Shown piece by piece: positions 41,690-51,216 of a DNA stretch of 64,000 nucleotides. The stretch comes from Candidatus Anammoxibacter sp. (lineage in GTDB: Bacteria > Planctomycetota > Brocadiia > Brocadiales > Anammoxibacteraceae), in contig JAIQZO010000098.1 in the NCBI GenBank assembly GCA_021777055.1, positions 1 to 64,000 on the forward strand, given 5' to 3'. Under the pieces are notes generated by a model. That model did not search any database, was not told where the DNA came from, and saw only the letters and a list, made by a program, of their open reading frames with translations. A program made the translations under genes and the position numbers. The first letter of the stretch is position 1; each line of letters begins with the position of its first letter.

Positions 41690-43432
41690 TTAAACATTGT
41701 CTAAGAAACCAGATAACTTTCTACTTCTTATAGGATGCTGAAGCTTACGAACGGCTTTTGCTTCTATCTGCCGTACCCTTTCCCGTGTAACTTTAAAGAT
41801 CTTTCCCACCTCTTCTAAAGTATATGTGTACCCATTGCCTATGCCGTAACGGTACTTAATTATCTCACGTTCCCTAAATGTAAGGGTCTGCAATACTGAC
41901 TCAATCCTGTCTTTAAGCAACTCTTGTGTTGCCGCTGTCACCGGTGATTCAGCTCTTTCATCTTCAACAAAATCTCCAAAAGAGCTATCCTCACTCTCAC
42001 CAACAGGTCTATCAAGCGATACTTGATGACGTGAGATTTTCAACACCCTTTTGGCCTCAGAGACAGTTATTTTCACACCTCTTGCAATTTCATGTATTGT
42101 AGGCTCTCTTCCCTTCTCCTGCAATAACTTTTTAGAAATGTTGCGAATCTTACTCATGGTCTCTATCATATGCACTGGTATTCTTATGGTTCTCGCCTGG
42201 TCCGCAATGGAACGCGTTATTGCCTGCCTTATCCACCAAGTTGCATAAGTACTAAACTTAAACCCTCTCCTGTACTCATATTTATCAACGGCTCTCATAA
42301 GACCCGTATTCCCTTCCTGGATTAGATCAAGAAAGCTAAGCCCCCTATTTCTATATTTCTTTGCAATACTTACAACCAAACGAAGATTTGCCCCTGAGAG
42401 TTTTCTTTTGGCAATCTCATGCTCTTTCAGTAAAACATTAATAAGCTGAACTCTCTTTTTTAACACTTTAGGGTTCTCTTTAACCTCATCTAAAACCGCC
42501 TTTAACTGTTTTTTCAACTCTTTAATATTTCCATTACCCGAAGGACTGTTTTTTGCCCCGTTAATAAGCTTACCAAGAGATTCAACCTTTTTTAGTTTAT
42601 CAAACAGATTCTTCATTAATGCATAGATTTTTTTTGTCCTGAAATTGAGCATCTCAATCAATGTTATGCACTTCCTTCTCCTTTTCCGAACCTCTCTTAG
42701 TGTCTTAATTCTCTCCTCATTGCTCATTCGGCTACCATCATTCTGAAGGCGTTCGAAATCTTCTTGATTCTTTTTCAATAATGTTCTTAGTTTATTTGCA
42801 TTTTCCGGGAATTTCTTTAATATGGCCTCTCTATCTTCATCACTCAAAGTATCTATCTTAAGCGTCCTTTCAAATGGAACCTCTTCGCTATTAACATCCT
42901 CCATTATTTTTAAACATGCATTAAGTGAGAAATCAGATTCAAGTGCCTTTTTTAGAAGTCTCTTACGTGTTACTTCTATCCTTTTCGCAAGCATTATCTC
43001 TTCAACCCTTGATAGCAAAGGTATTTCACCCATTTGAGTTAAGTACATACGAACGGGATCATCAATCTTTTCGGTAATATCAAGTTCACCTGAAAAGGCA
43101 TCATCGCTATTTTCAGGCTCAACAAAATCATCTCCTTCGTCGTCACCATCATCTTCATCTTCTTCTTCACTATCTTCAACGTTGTCCACATCCACATCCA
43201 CATCCACATCCACTTCATGATCACTAACAGGATCAATATCTTTATTCTCTATCTCCGTAACATCAACCAAATCAATCCCCATCTCATCTAACATCATGAG
43301 GACATCATCAATCTTTTCCGGCGACTCAATTGTATCAACAGGTAGTGTCTCATTTAACTCATCATATGTTAAATAACCCGCCTGTTTCCCCTTTTTTACA
43401 ATATTTTTTATTTTTTGTTCAAATTCTTCCAT
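41690..43432 (-). CDS. rpoD: Primary RNA polymerase sigma factor (sigma-70)
   Basis: The 580-residue protein has region 1.2 (DPVRMYLTQMGEIPLLSRVE, about 127), region 2 (LSGANLRLVVSIAKKYRNRG then GLSFLDLIQEGNTGLMRAVD and FSTYATWWIRQAITRSIADQ), region 3 and region 4 (TYTLEEVGKIFKVTRERVRQ). It directs housekeeping promoter recognition. A variable acidic segment near residues 70-110 includes a VDVDVDVDVD run coded by a perfect hexamer repeat (CCACAT units). AGGGAA precedes the ATG. It is followed downstream by rnpB and preceded by dnaG, the common dnaG-rpoD order. Confidence 0.97.
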   Translation of the reverse strand: MEEFEQKIKNIVKKGKQAGYLTYDELNETLPVDTIESPEKIDDVLMMLDEMGIDLVDVTEIENKDIDPVSDHEVDVDVDVDVDNVEDSEEEDEDDGDDEGDDFVEPENSDDAFSGELDITEKIDDPVRMYLTQMGEIPLLSRVEEIMLAKRIEVTRKRLLKKALESDFSLNACLKIMEDVNSEEVPFERTLKIDTLSDEDREAILKKFPENANKLRTLLKKNQEDFERLQNDGSRMSNEERIKTLREVRKRRRKCITLIEMLNFRTKKIYALMKNLFDKLKKVESLGKLINGAKNSPSGNGNIKELKKQLKAVLDEVKENPKVLKKRVQLINVLLKEHEIAKRKLSGANLRLVVSIAKKYRNRGLSFLDLIQEGNTGLMRAVDKYEYRRGFKFSTYATWWIRQAITRSIADQARTIRIPVHMIETMSKIRNISKKLLQEKGREPTIHEIARGVKITVSEAKRVLKISRHQVSLDRPVGESEDSSFGDFVEDERAESPVTAATQELLKDRIESVLQTLTFREREIIKYRYGIGNGYTYTLEEVGKIFKVTRERVRQIEAKAVRKLQHPIRSRKLSGFLDNV

Positions 43433-43512
43433 TAAAATTCCCTGGTTGAAAGATTTTAATTTACCGCAAAATGGCTAAAAACAGCTAAAGTAACTGTTAA
43501 TTCTAACTTAAG

Positions 43513-43684
43513 AGGAGCATGAAATAAATTGCAAGTCTACCACACATCTTCACATTATCTTTGTCCAATTTTCAATCCCCAAATCCACAACGCAACTATG
43601 GTCGCGCATCTGGTTTGTTTCAATCCATTTGAACAGATCTAAGGTAAATCTGATTATTACATTTACAATTTATTTCATGCTCCT
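43513..43684. mobile_element. MITE-like element family F upstream of rpoD
   Basis: AGGAGCATGAAATAAATTG and its perfect complement form 19-bp inverted ends of a 172-bp element. The centre (TTTTCAATCCCCAAATCCAC, GGTCGCGCATCTGGTTTGTT) is clearly related to the element inside rnpB, while the ends differ except for AGGAGC. It occupies much of the rpoD leader region, and the rest of 43433-43897 shows no gene. Confidence 0.82.
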
Positions 43685-43897
43685 TTCTAAAACTACATAA
43701 AGCGTCAATGCCTCAAATAAAACGCAGAGTACTGAAACCCGGAGCCAGAAATCAGAATATTTACAATAAGTAATATAACAGGATAAAACAAATACAACTC
43801 TAGCTGTATGCTTTATCCTGAACACGGACTACTGTATTCTGTATTCCACAAAAACTACAAAATCGTAAAAAAAGAAGTTTTTATAAATAATATTATA

Positions 43898-45772
43898 TCA
43901 CATAAAAACCTCTGGACGGTTTGATAGTCCGCTTACCCCACCACGACCTCTTTTAAAAGACTGCAGTCTCTTGTTTTCTTTATGAAACTTATCCAGCAAT
44001 TTGTTTAAATTCCCATGCTCATCATCTTCCAAAGATTTATTGTTGCCAGATTGAAAATCTTTTGTTTGCTCTTTTGTCTTTCTAATCACATTCCGGCTTT
44101 TTTTTCTCTTAAAATACTTTAAACATCCATTAAAGATTTGATCGTTATCCCCAATCACAGAATCAATACTCATAATATCAGCCAAAATCGTATGTAATTC
44201 AGGTTCAGCAAGGGCAGAAAAAAGAGCACTAACCTCAACATTACTATGGACAGCATACTCATCGAATATGGCACTGGTAATATGTTTCAACTCCTCATTA
44301 AAGAAATTTTCCAGCCCTATTTCGTCTTTTACCATGGGTATAAATCGATTGTCTGCCAACATTAACATTATCAAACTTGTTTCCACATGGTGAGAGGCAC
44401 TAAACTTTCCTAAATCCGAACGTTGGCGACTCTTTACTCTAGAAGGGTTCTCTGTTTCAGGAACCATTCTTTTAGGTACGCCACCAATTTTCTCTACGTG
44501 TTTTACTATATCCGCCTCAGCAATATTCAGTTTCCCTGCAATTTCATTGATTTGAATTCTCCGTCTTAAAATATCTGGAATCTTCATAGCCGCAAGGATA
44601 ATATCGTTAAACACCTTCGCTTTTCCGGAAACACTCTCCAACGCACCTGTTGTCTTTGCTATTTTGAGTTTAAAATCAAAAAAATCATCAGCATTTTCAA
44701 CCTGTTTTAGAAACGCATCCTTCCCATTGGAAACAATATAATCACAAGGATCACATCCTGAAGGCAATTTAACAATCTTAACATCAAAACCATTCTCGAT
44801 AAACATACAGGCACTTTTATCAGCAGATCTTATCCCAGCCTCATCAGAATCAAGGACCAAGACTACCTGACTACAGTACCTCGTAACCAACTTTATATGA
44901 TCCTCGGTTAAAGATGTACCCATCACCCCTACGGTCCAATCAATACCATATTGATGTGCCATAATTACATCAGTATACCCCTCCATGAGAATGGCCTCTT
45001 TTTGACGTGCAATGGCTTCTTTTGCAAAGTTTAGCCCATAGAGTATGCGCCTTTTATTGAACACTGCGCTTTCAGGGGAATTCAGATATTTGGGTTGTTC
45101 ATTCTCCAAAGTTCTTGCGCCAAAACCCACAACATTTCCAGCATCATTAAATATAGGAAACATAAGTCGCCCGCGAAAACGATCATAATGACTGCGACCA
45201 TCTTTCTTTCGCACCACAATGCCTGCATTTTCAACAGACTCCACTTTAAACTTGTGAGCAAGAGCCTCACTCAATGATGCATCCCATGAGGGACGGGAAA
45301 ATCCTAACTGAAACTTTTCAACCGTTTTATTATTTATACCCCTCTTCTTAATATAATCCCTTACTTTAATAGACTTATTTTCGCCTAAAAGTATTCCATT
45401 GTAATATTTTACAAAATGACTATTAATATCGTACAAAGGTGAGACTTCATTACCACTATTCTTTAAACCGCCTTCATTTGGTAAAACAATACCTGCTGCA
45501 CCGGCAAGCTCTCTAACTGCATCAACAAAACTAATCCCATTATGTTTCATCAAAAACGTAAAAACTGTGCCAGACTCACCACAACCAAAGCATTTATAGA
45601 ATTGGCGATCAGGATTTACAGTAAATGACGGCGTCTTCTCATTATGGAAAGGGCAAAGTCCAAAATAGTTTTTACCTCTGTTTTTAAGCGAAACATAGCG
45701 GGAAACTACATTAACAATATTTGATGCCTGCTGGACTTCCGCAAGCTTATCCTTTGAAAAAAACTGCGCCAT
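43898..45772 (-). CDS. dnaG: DNA primase
   Basis: An N-terminal CHC2 zinc finger (FGLCPFHNEKTPSFTVNPDR then FYKCFGCGESG) precedes the TOPRIM domain (AILMEGYTDVIMAHQYGI, VVLVLDSDEAGIRSAD). A DnaB-binding C-terminal domain with low conservation completes about 624 residues. It makes RNA primers at the replication fork. I choose the ATG at 45772 (MAQFFSKDKLAEVQQ), since the zinc finger is then at the usual distance; the frame extends to 45811 with a hydrophobic leader that lacks similarity. Confidence 0.96.
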   Translation of the reverse strand: MAQFFSKDKLAEVQQASNIVNVVSRYVSLKNRGKNYFGLCPFHNEKTPSFTVNPDRQFYKCFGCGESGTVFTFLMKHNGISFVDAVRELAGAAGIVLPNEGGLKNSGNEVSPLYDINSHFVKYYNGILLGENKSIKVRDYIKKRGINNKTVEKFQLGFSRPSWDASLSEALAHKFKVESVENAGIVVRKKDGRSHYDRFRGRLMFPIFNDAGNVVGFGARTLENEQPKYLNSPESAVFNKRRILYGLNFAKEAIARQKEAILMEGYTDVIMAHQYGIDWTVGVMGTSLTEDHIKLVTRYCSQVVLVLDSDEAGIRSADKSACMFIENGFDVKIVKLPSGCDPCDYIVSNGKDAFLKQVENADDFFDFKLKIAKTTGALESVSGKAKVFNDIILAAMKIPDILRRRIQINEIAGKLNIAEADIVKHVEKIGGVPKRMVPETENPSRVKSRQRSDLGKFSASHHVETSLIMLMLADNRFIPMVKDEIGLENFFNEELKHITSAIFDEYAVHSNVEVSALFSALAEPELHTILADIMSIDSVIGDNDQIFNGCLKYFKRKKSRNVIRKTKEQTKDFQSGNNKSLEDDEHGNLNKLLDKFHKENKRLQSFKRGRGGVSGLSNRPEVFM

Positions 45773-45947
45773 GAGTAATAGCCTTTTTCTTAAAAAAAAT
45801 AACAAACCCAAGGCATACGACGCCTTAATTGTAAGGAAAACTACTAGATAACCATGTAAAATTATCTAAAAGGTATGATAAAAATGCATGAAAAAAAAGT
45901 ATTTCGATGAACTGAACAAAAACATATCTAAAGACGCCAAATTTCTG

Positions 45948-46748
45948 CTATCTACGAACTTCAATACCATTTTTTGCCAAAAATTCCTTTATATCAGATA
46001 TCTTACACTCTCCATAATGAAAGATTGATGCCGCAAGCGCAGCATCTGCTTTACCATGAGAAAGAATTTCTGAAAAATGTTCACTATTCCCAGCTCCTCC
46101 AGACGCAATTACAGGAATTGATATACTCTCTGATACGGCCCTGGTCAACTCTAAATCAAAACCATCTTTTGTGCCATCACAATCCATACTAGTTAGAAGA
46201 ATTTCTCCGGCACCTCTTTCAGCGACCTCTTTAACCCACTCTATAACATCCAACCCCGTAGGAACACGGCCTCCGTTTATATAAACTTGCCATTTCCCAT
46301 TTGATTTGCTGCCCTTCTCATTCTTATTGGAAAGATCCTCTTCCGCAACCCTTTTAGCATCAACAGCAACAACAATACATTGACTACCAAATCTTTTAGC
46401 TGCAACCTCGACAAAATCCGGATCAGTCACCGCTGCACTATTAATAGAGACCTTATCAGCGCCAGCTTTTAAGAGTTTCCGAATATCATCTACATTCCGT
46501 ATGCCCCCTCCAACTGTCAACGGTATAAATACCTGCTCTGCGGTTTTTTTTACAACGTCAAGAATTATATTTCTCTTTTCATGGGAAGCAGTAATATCTA
46601 AAAACGTTAACTCGTCTGCCCCCTCATTATCATAAATATTTGCAACTTCAACAGGATCACCAGCATCCCTCAGATTGACAAAATTTATACCTTTAACAAC
46701 TCGACCATCTTTAACATCCAAACACGGAATAATACGTTTAGCTAACAC
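45948..46748 (-). CDS. hisF: Imidazole glycerol phosphate synthase cyclase subunit
   Basis: The TIM-barrel motifs MLAKRIIPCLDVKDGRVVKG, FLDITASHEKRNI, LTVGGGIRNVDDI and ASGGAGNSEHF are all present. The N-terminal Asp (CLDV) and the Asp in MDCDGTKDGF are the catalytic pair. It closes the imidazole ring in histidine synthesis with HisH, which is not in the window. An insertion of about 15 residues (EEDLSNKNEKGSKSNGK) follows VAVDAKR. The start is GTG, as required by the conserved N-terminus. Other his genes are absent nearby. Confidence 0.96.
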   Translation of the reverse strand: MLAKRIIPCLDVKDGRVVKGINFVNLRDAGDPVEVANIYDNEGADELTFLDITASHEKRNIILDVVKKTAEQVFIPLTVGGGIRNVDDIRKLLKAGADKVSINSAAVTDPDFVEVAAKRFGSQCIVVAVDAKRVAEEDLSNKNEKGSKSNGKWQVYINGGRVPTGLDVIEWVKEVAERGAGEILLTSMDCDGTKDGFDLELTRAVSESISIPVIASGGAGNSEHFSEILSHGKADAALAASIFHYGECKISDIKEFLAKNGIEVRR

Positions 46749-46796
46749 TACTGTATAATAATTACCTTAATACTTTTACGAATATAAAATTAAAAC

Positions 46797-46972
46797 TAGC
46801 CAAAAATATTTAAAATTTTTGGGGTTTAAAGGTTCAAGGTTTTTTCCATTCCTTTAACCTTTGAACCCTGAACATTGAACTCACAAAAAACTTTATTTTC
46901 TGTTGATTATAAATTTGAGAGATAAATTCTCACAATTACTGTGTAAGAATCTAATAGATACAAAACAACAGT
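46797..46972. repeat. Downstream repeat, family I, copy 2
   Basis: GGTTTAAAGGTTCAAGG, then CCTTTAACCTTTGAACCCTG and TGATTATAAATTTGAGAGA parallel 35060-35250. It ends one base before the thiG stop. Confidence 0.6.
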
Positions 46973-46973
46973 T

Positions 46974-47738
46974 CTAGAAATCTTTTTCCGGACTGCTGGC
47001 GTTAGCATAAAGTTTTTTCGGAATCCTTCCCGCAAGAAAAGCAAGCCGACCTGACTCACATGCCAATCTCATCGCTTTTGCCATCCTTATGGGATACTTT
47101 GCCGAAGCGACTCCTGTATTAAGTAACACGCCATCACTGCCCAATTCCATTGCAACTGTAACATCTGATGCTGTTCCTACACCGGCATCCACAATAATAG
47201 GGACCTTTAAAGTCTCCATTATTATACGTATGTTGTTTTTGTTCAGAATACCCTGCCCTGAACCTATTGGTGCACCGGCAGGCATCACACTGGCAGCACC
47301 GGCATCTTCCAAACGTTTTGCAATAATCGGATCATCTGAAGTATAAACTAGTACAGTAAAACCTTCATTAACCAAGACATTTGTAGCTTCAAGGGTCCCA
47401 ATGGGATCTGGCAGCAATGTGTTCTTATCACCAAGGACCTCTAATTTTACCAAATCGGATAATCCGGCCTCCCTGCCAAGGCGAGCTGTCCTAATGGCTT
47501 CATCCGCAGTGTAACACCCGGCAGTATTAGGTAGAATAGTATATCTTTCTTTATCTATATAATCTAACAACGACTCACTTGTCCCCAATTTAGCACGTCT
47601 AACCGCAACCGTAACAACCTCTGTACCACTCGCATCTAAAGCATCTGCCATAAGCTGCATTGTTTCATACTTTCCCGTACCAACAAACAGGCGGGACGAA
47701 AACTCATATTTGCCTATTTTAAGTTTACTATCATCCAT
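46974..47738 (-). CDS. thiG: Thiazole synthase
   Basis: The barrel carries RLFVGTGKYETMQLMADALD, TVAVRRAKL, LPNTAGCYTADEAIRTARL and LVKLEVLGDKNTLLPDPIGT, whose LVKLE lysine forms the substrate imine, then PIIVDAGVGTASDVTVAMEL. It joins deoxyxylulose phosphate, dehydroglycine and ThiS thiocarboxylate into the thiamin thiazole. The ATG at 47738 follows GGAGGGG; the frame formally opens at TTG 47741. It is adjacent to thiS. Confidence 0.97.
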   Translation of the reverse strand: MDDSKLKIGKYEFSSRLFVGTGKYETMQLMADALDASGTEVVTVAVRRAKLGTSESLLDYIDKERYTILPNTAGCYTADEAIRTARLGREAGLSDLVKLEVLGDKNTLLPDPIGTLEATNVLVNEGFTVLVYTSDDPIIAKRLEDAGAASVMPAGAPIGSGQGILNKNNIRIIMETLKVPIIVDAGVGTASDVTVAMELGSDGVLLNTGVASAKYPIRMAKAMRLACESGRLAFLAGRIPKKLYANASSPEKDF

Positions 47739-47776
47739 CAATAATTTTCCCCTCCCTTACGCAACGCCCCAGGCGC

Positions 47777-47977
47777 TCATCCTCCACCAACAAATGTAAC
47801 AATCTCAAGATTATCATTCTCTTCCACTTTTTTTTCCATTAATTGCGCTTTAGGGATTATATTATAATTCAATTCAACTGCCACACGGTTAATATCTATT
47901 TCAAGATCCTTCAGCAAATCCATCACAGTCGCATCATCGCGGCAATCTATTTTCTCTCCATTAACTGTAATATTCAT
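47777..47977 (-). CDS. thiS: Sulfur carrier protein ThiS
   Basis: This 66-residue ubiquitin-fold protein runs from MNITVNGEKIDCRDDATVMD and ends NLEIVTFVGGG, the diglycine-type C-terminus that is adenylated and converted to a thiocarboxylate. One Gly beyond the usual GG is present. The start at 47977 matches the family; the frame runs to 47998. It lies 38 bp before thiG in one transcription unit. The desulfurase fusion at 35254 could be a sulfur source, by inference. I saw no TPP riboswitch upstream. Confidence 0.94.
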   Translation of the reverse strand: MNITVNGEKIDCRDDATVMDLLKDLEIDINRVAVELNYNIIPKAQLMEKKVEENDNLEIVTFVGGG

Positions 47978-48288
47978 TAATGCAAATTCCCAAACCAAAA
48001 AGCATCACATAAACCACTATCATAAAACGACAAATCCGCACCCAAAACACTAGAGACCAGATACTGGATACTTGCGAATAGTTCGATTTCTAGTTCTTTT
48101 TGTCAAAATATCATATGAAAAAGAGACAAACTCAATTCAAGATATACATTTTAAGACGCCGGAACAAATTATCAAGCATCAAGTAATAAGTAACTATACT
48201 GTTACAAATAACTTAACAATGCACAGTAAAAATTTCTTTCTAAGAAAACACGTTTTCACATGGTAATACTATAAACCACTATACTAAA

Positions 48289-48405
48289 CGAGGTCACAAA
48301 CAGGCTTTTTGTAAACATACTATTATACTTTCTTTCTATTCAACAATGATTACTACAATCATCATTATTGAACCATGTTTACAAATATCCCTGTTTGTAA
48401 CCTCG
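48289..48405. repeat. Long inverted repeat (about 30-bp arms) downstream of the NfnBA-like gene
   Basis: CGAGGTCACAAACAGG followed by TTTTTGTAAACAT pairs with ATGTTTACAAATATCCCTGT and TTGTAACCTCG. Within the centre, TTCAACAATGATTA and a related complement form a further hairpin. It could be a MITE-like element or a strong mRNA 3' structure. No gene is present in 47999-48477. Confidence 0.7.
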
Positions 48406-48477
48406 CCTATAGTAATTAATACTGTATATTCCTTTATCTTTTATTATTTAACCAATAAGCCTACAACCTACAAAGTA

Positions 48478-50796
48478 TTAAACAAGTACTGCGTCACCTG
48501 TACTTACAGTTGTTGCACTTTTAGGCTCTTTAGACCTGACATATTCATCAATGGTTTCAGCCGCAGATTTACCCGCCCCCATGGCAAGTATCACAGTCGC
48601 CGCACCGGTAACAATATCACCTCCTGCAAAAATCTCTTCTCTGGAAGTTACCCCTGTCTCCTCATCTGCAACAACGTTGCCCCATCTAGTTGTCTTTAAT
48701 CCCGGTGTTGTAGCTGGAACAAGTGGATGAGGTCCCTGCCCAATAGAGACAACAACGCTGTCGACATCCAGAATAAATTCAGATCCCTCTATAGGTACCG
48801 GCCTCCTTCTTCCTGAATCATCAGGAGCGCCCAATTCCATACGCATAAGTTCAAGACCGTTTACCCAACCTTTTTCATCACCCAATATACGAATAGGGTT
48901 CACCAGAAATTTAAATTGAATCCCCTCTTCTTCTCCATGATGAATCTCTTCAATACGAGCAGGCATTTCTGCCCTGGAACGACGATAGATAATATACGCA
49001 TCCTCTGCTCCCAGCCGAAGGGCTGTCCTTGCGGCATCCATGGCAACGTTTCCGGCTCCAAAGATGGCAACCTTTTTCTTGGTCAAGATAGGTGTGGAAT
49101 ATTCTGGATCAAACGCCTTCATAAGGTTTACCCTGGTTAGATATTCATTTGCTGAGAACACTCCATTTAAGTTTTCTCCCGGTATCCCCATAAACATTGG
49201 AAGACCTGCGCCAGTGCCCACAAAAGCAGCATCAAAGCCACGACTCAGTAAATCGTCAATGGTTTCAACCTTTCCAACAACGTAATTGCATTCAATCTTC
49301 ACTCCCATTTTCACCAAGTAATCAACCTCTTGCGCAACGATTGCTTTTGGAAGTCTGAACTCCGGGATACCGTACACCAGAACACCACCTGCTTTATGCA
49401 ATGCTTCAAAGATGGTAACATCATGACCCTTTTGCACCAATGATCCTGCCGCAGTCAAACCAGCCGGCCCACCTCCTATAATAGCAATCTTGTAACCGGT
49501 TGCAGGTGGAATTTCGGGTATAACAATATCTGCATTTTCCCTCTCATAGTCAGCAACAAACCGTTCAAGGTTCCCTATGGCAACGGGTTTTCCCCTTCTA
49601 CCAGCCATACAGGACATTTCACATTGATCCTCCTGCGGACATACCCTGCCACAAACCGCGGGAAGGCTACTTTTTTCCTTAATCTTCCTTGCAGAAGCAA
49701 CAAAATCTCCCTCAGCTGCCAATTTTATAAAACCCGGAATATCAATTCCCACAGGACACCCTAAAACACACAAAGGTTTCTTACACTGCAAACATCTTCC
49801 AGCTTCCAGTTTAGCACTTTCAGGATCCAGCCCAAACGGTACCTCTGCAAAATTTCTGGCCCTAACGTTAGGCTCCTGCTGTGGCATATCCTGCTTTGGT
49901 ACACGAACCCTGTCGCCTTTGTCCACAGTCCTCAAATCAAAATCCTTCTGTGACTGTTCCCAGCAGTGTGTTGTTGGCTGCGAAAACTTCAAATTAAGTT
50001 CTGATTTATCAGAAGGGAATGTCTTCAACCGTTCCCACAACTCTTTAAAATCAACTTCATGGCCGTCAAATTCAGGCCCATCTATACATGCAAATTTTGT
50101 CTTACCACCTATAGTCACACGGCATCCACCACACATACCTGTACCGTCAACCATAATAGGATTAAGACTAACAACCGTCTTAATTTTATACGGCTCTGTT
50201 AGCTTACTAATTGCCCCCATAAGCGGAACAGGACCAACGGCAACCACCAAATCGATCTTTTCACCATTATCAATCATTTCCTGAAGCGGTACTGTAGGAA
50301 AACCCTTAATCCCTTTTGATCCATCATCCGTTGCAATCTTAAAATCATGACTAACTGCCCTCATCTCATCTTCCATCAAAAGCAAACTTTCGTCTCTAGC
50401 ACTGATAATAGAGGTTACATGGTTACCAGCATGATAAAGGGCTTCTGTAATTGGCATAACTAATGCTATTCCAAGACCACCGCCAATACAAACGACATTA
50501 CCAAAGTTTTCAATATGAGTAGGATGGCCTAACGGTCCCACAACATCCAGCAGTGTATCACCCGAATCCAATGTTGCCATCAATTTTGTTGTACCACCAA
50601 CAGCTTGAAAGATTATATCAATTGTCCCGTTATCATTATCCGAACCTGCAATAGTTAACGGAATCCTTTCACCCTTTTCATTTGGCCGTATAACAACAAA
50701 CTGACCCGCTTTTCTCTTTGCAGCAATTTTTGGCGCATCAATCACCATTTTAAAAACCACATCGGATATCTGCTCTTTTTTAACAATTTTATACAT
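48478..50796 (-). CDS. Fused NfnB-NfnA-like oxidoreductase (ferredoxin-NADP reductase subunit plus GltD-like subunit)
   Basis: Residues 1-280 form a PyrK/NfnB-like FAD and NAD(P) module ending in a 2Fe-2S site (GTGMCGGCRVTIGGKTKFAC). Residues 330-772 form a glutamate-synthase small-subunit-like module with Fe-S cysteines (CLQCKKPLCVLGCPVGIDIP and VCGRVCPQEDQCEMSC), the dinucleotide motif IAIIGGGPAGLTAAG and a second one, VAIFGAGNVAMDAARTA. Separate NfnA and NfnB carry out flavin-based bifurcation between NADH, NADPH and ferredoxin; homologues serve as sulfide dehydrogenase. Here the two are one chain. TTAGGAGG precedes the ATG. Confidence 0.9.
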   Translation of the reverse strand: MYKIVKKEQISDVVFKMVIDAPKIAAKRKAGQFVVIRPNEKGERIPLTIAGSDNDNGTIDIIFQAVGGTTKLMATLDSGDTLLDVVGPLGHPTHIENFGNVVCIGGGLGIALVMPITEALYHAGNHVTSIISARDESLLLMEDEMRAVSHDFKIATDDGSKGIKGFPTVPLQEMIDNGEKIDLVVAVGPVPLMGAISKLTEPYKIKTVVSLNPIMVDGTGMCGGCRVTIGGKTKFACIDGPEFDGHEVDFKELWERLKTFPSDKSELNLKFSQPTTHCWEQSQKDFDLRTVDKGDRVRVPKQDMPQQEPNVRARNFAEVPFGLDPESAKLEAGRCLQCKKPLCVLGCPVGIDIPGFIKLAAEGDFVASARKIKEKSSLPAVCGRVCPQEDQCEMSCMAGRRGKPVAIGNLERFVADYERENADIVIPEIPPATGYKIAIIGGGPAGLTAAGSLVQKGHDVTIFEALHKAGGVLVYGIPEFRLPKAIVAQEVDYLVKMGVKIECNYVVGKVETIDDLLSRGFDAAFVGTGAGLPMFMGIPGENLNGVFSANEYLTRVNLMKAFDPEYSTPILTKKKVAIFGAGNVAMDAARTALRLGAEDAYIIYRRSRAEMPARIEEIHHGEEEGIQFKFLVNPIRILGDEKGWVNGLELMRMELGAPDDSGRRRPVPIEGSEFILDVDSVVVSIGQGPHPLVPATTPGLKTTRWGNVVADEETGVTSREEIFAGGDIVTGAATVILAMGAGKSAAETIDEYVRSKEPKSATTVSTGDAVLV

Positions 50797-50951
50797 TAAA
50801 ACCTCCTAATATATTGTTACTACTTCGTTGTATATTCGGTTTTTCTCTATACTATACTAACTATTTTGAACTATTTTGACCCTATTTACAGAATGCGATC
50901 CCACAATCAGCACAGATATTTTTACATAAACAATTTATTGTATACTTTATT

Positions 50952-51098
50952 ATGTTTAAATTCAAGATAAAAGAGGATTTGACATCAATCATCTACATAG
51001 ATATAATCAACTCGTTGGCAAAATATTATTTTTACAAAGGGAAACAATTATTCGATATACCCCAAAAGATTTCCAAGCGATTGTTAATACAGGTGTAA
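50952..51098 (+). CDS. Small open frame of unknown function
   Basis: This 48-codon frame (MFKFKIKEDLTSIIYIDIIN ... FDIPQKISKRLLIQV) lies in an otherwise empty gap before the DHH gene. It is basic and has no signal peptide. There is no clear ribosome site, and I know no relatives, so it may not be a gene. Confidence 0.22.
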   Translation: MFKFKIKEDLTSIIYIDIINSLAKYYFYKGKQLFDIPQKISKRLLIQV

Positions 51099-51216
51099 TA
51101 AGAAAAAGAGACGATTAATCCAACACCCCATTCTTCCATTACTCCACCTTTGGGTTGCTGCCTTTGACAACACTATGAACATATACAATACAAGTCACAC
51201 CATTTAAAAGAAACTT

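Noticed and set aside
43039..43236. Met/Trp-rich minus-strand frame inside rpoD
   Set aside because: It is the shifted-frame reading of the hexamer repeat and acidic segment of RpoD.
47978..48300. TPP riboswitch upstream of thiS
   Set aside because: Neither the conserved CTGAGA-type core nor the paired helices could be found on the minus strand.
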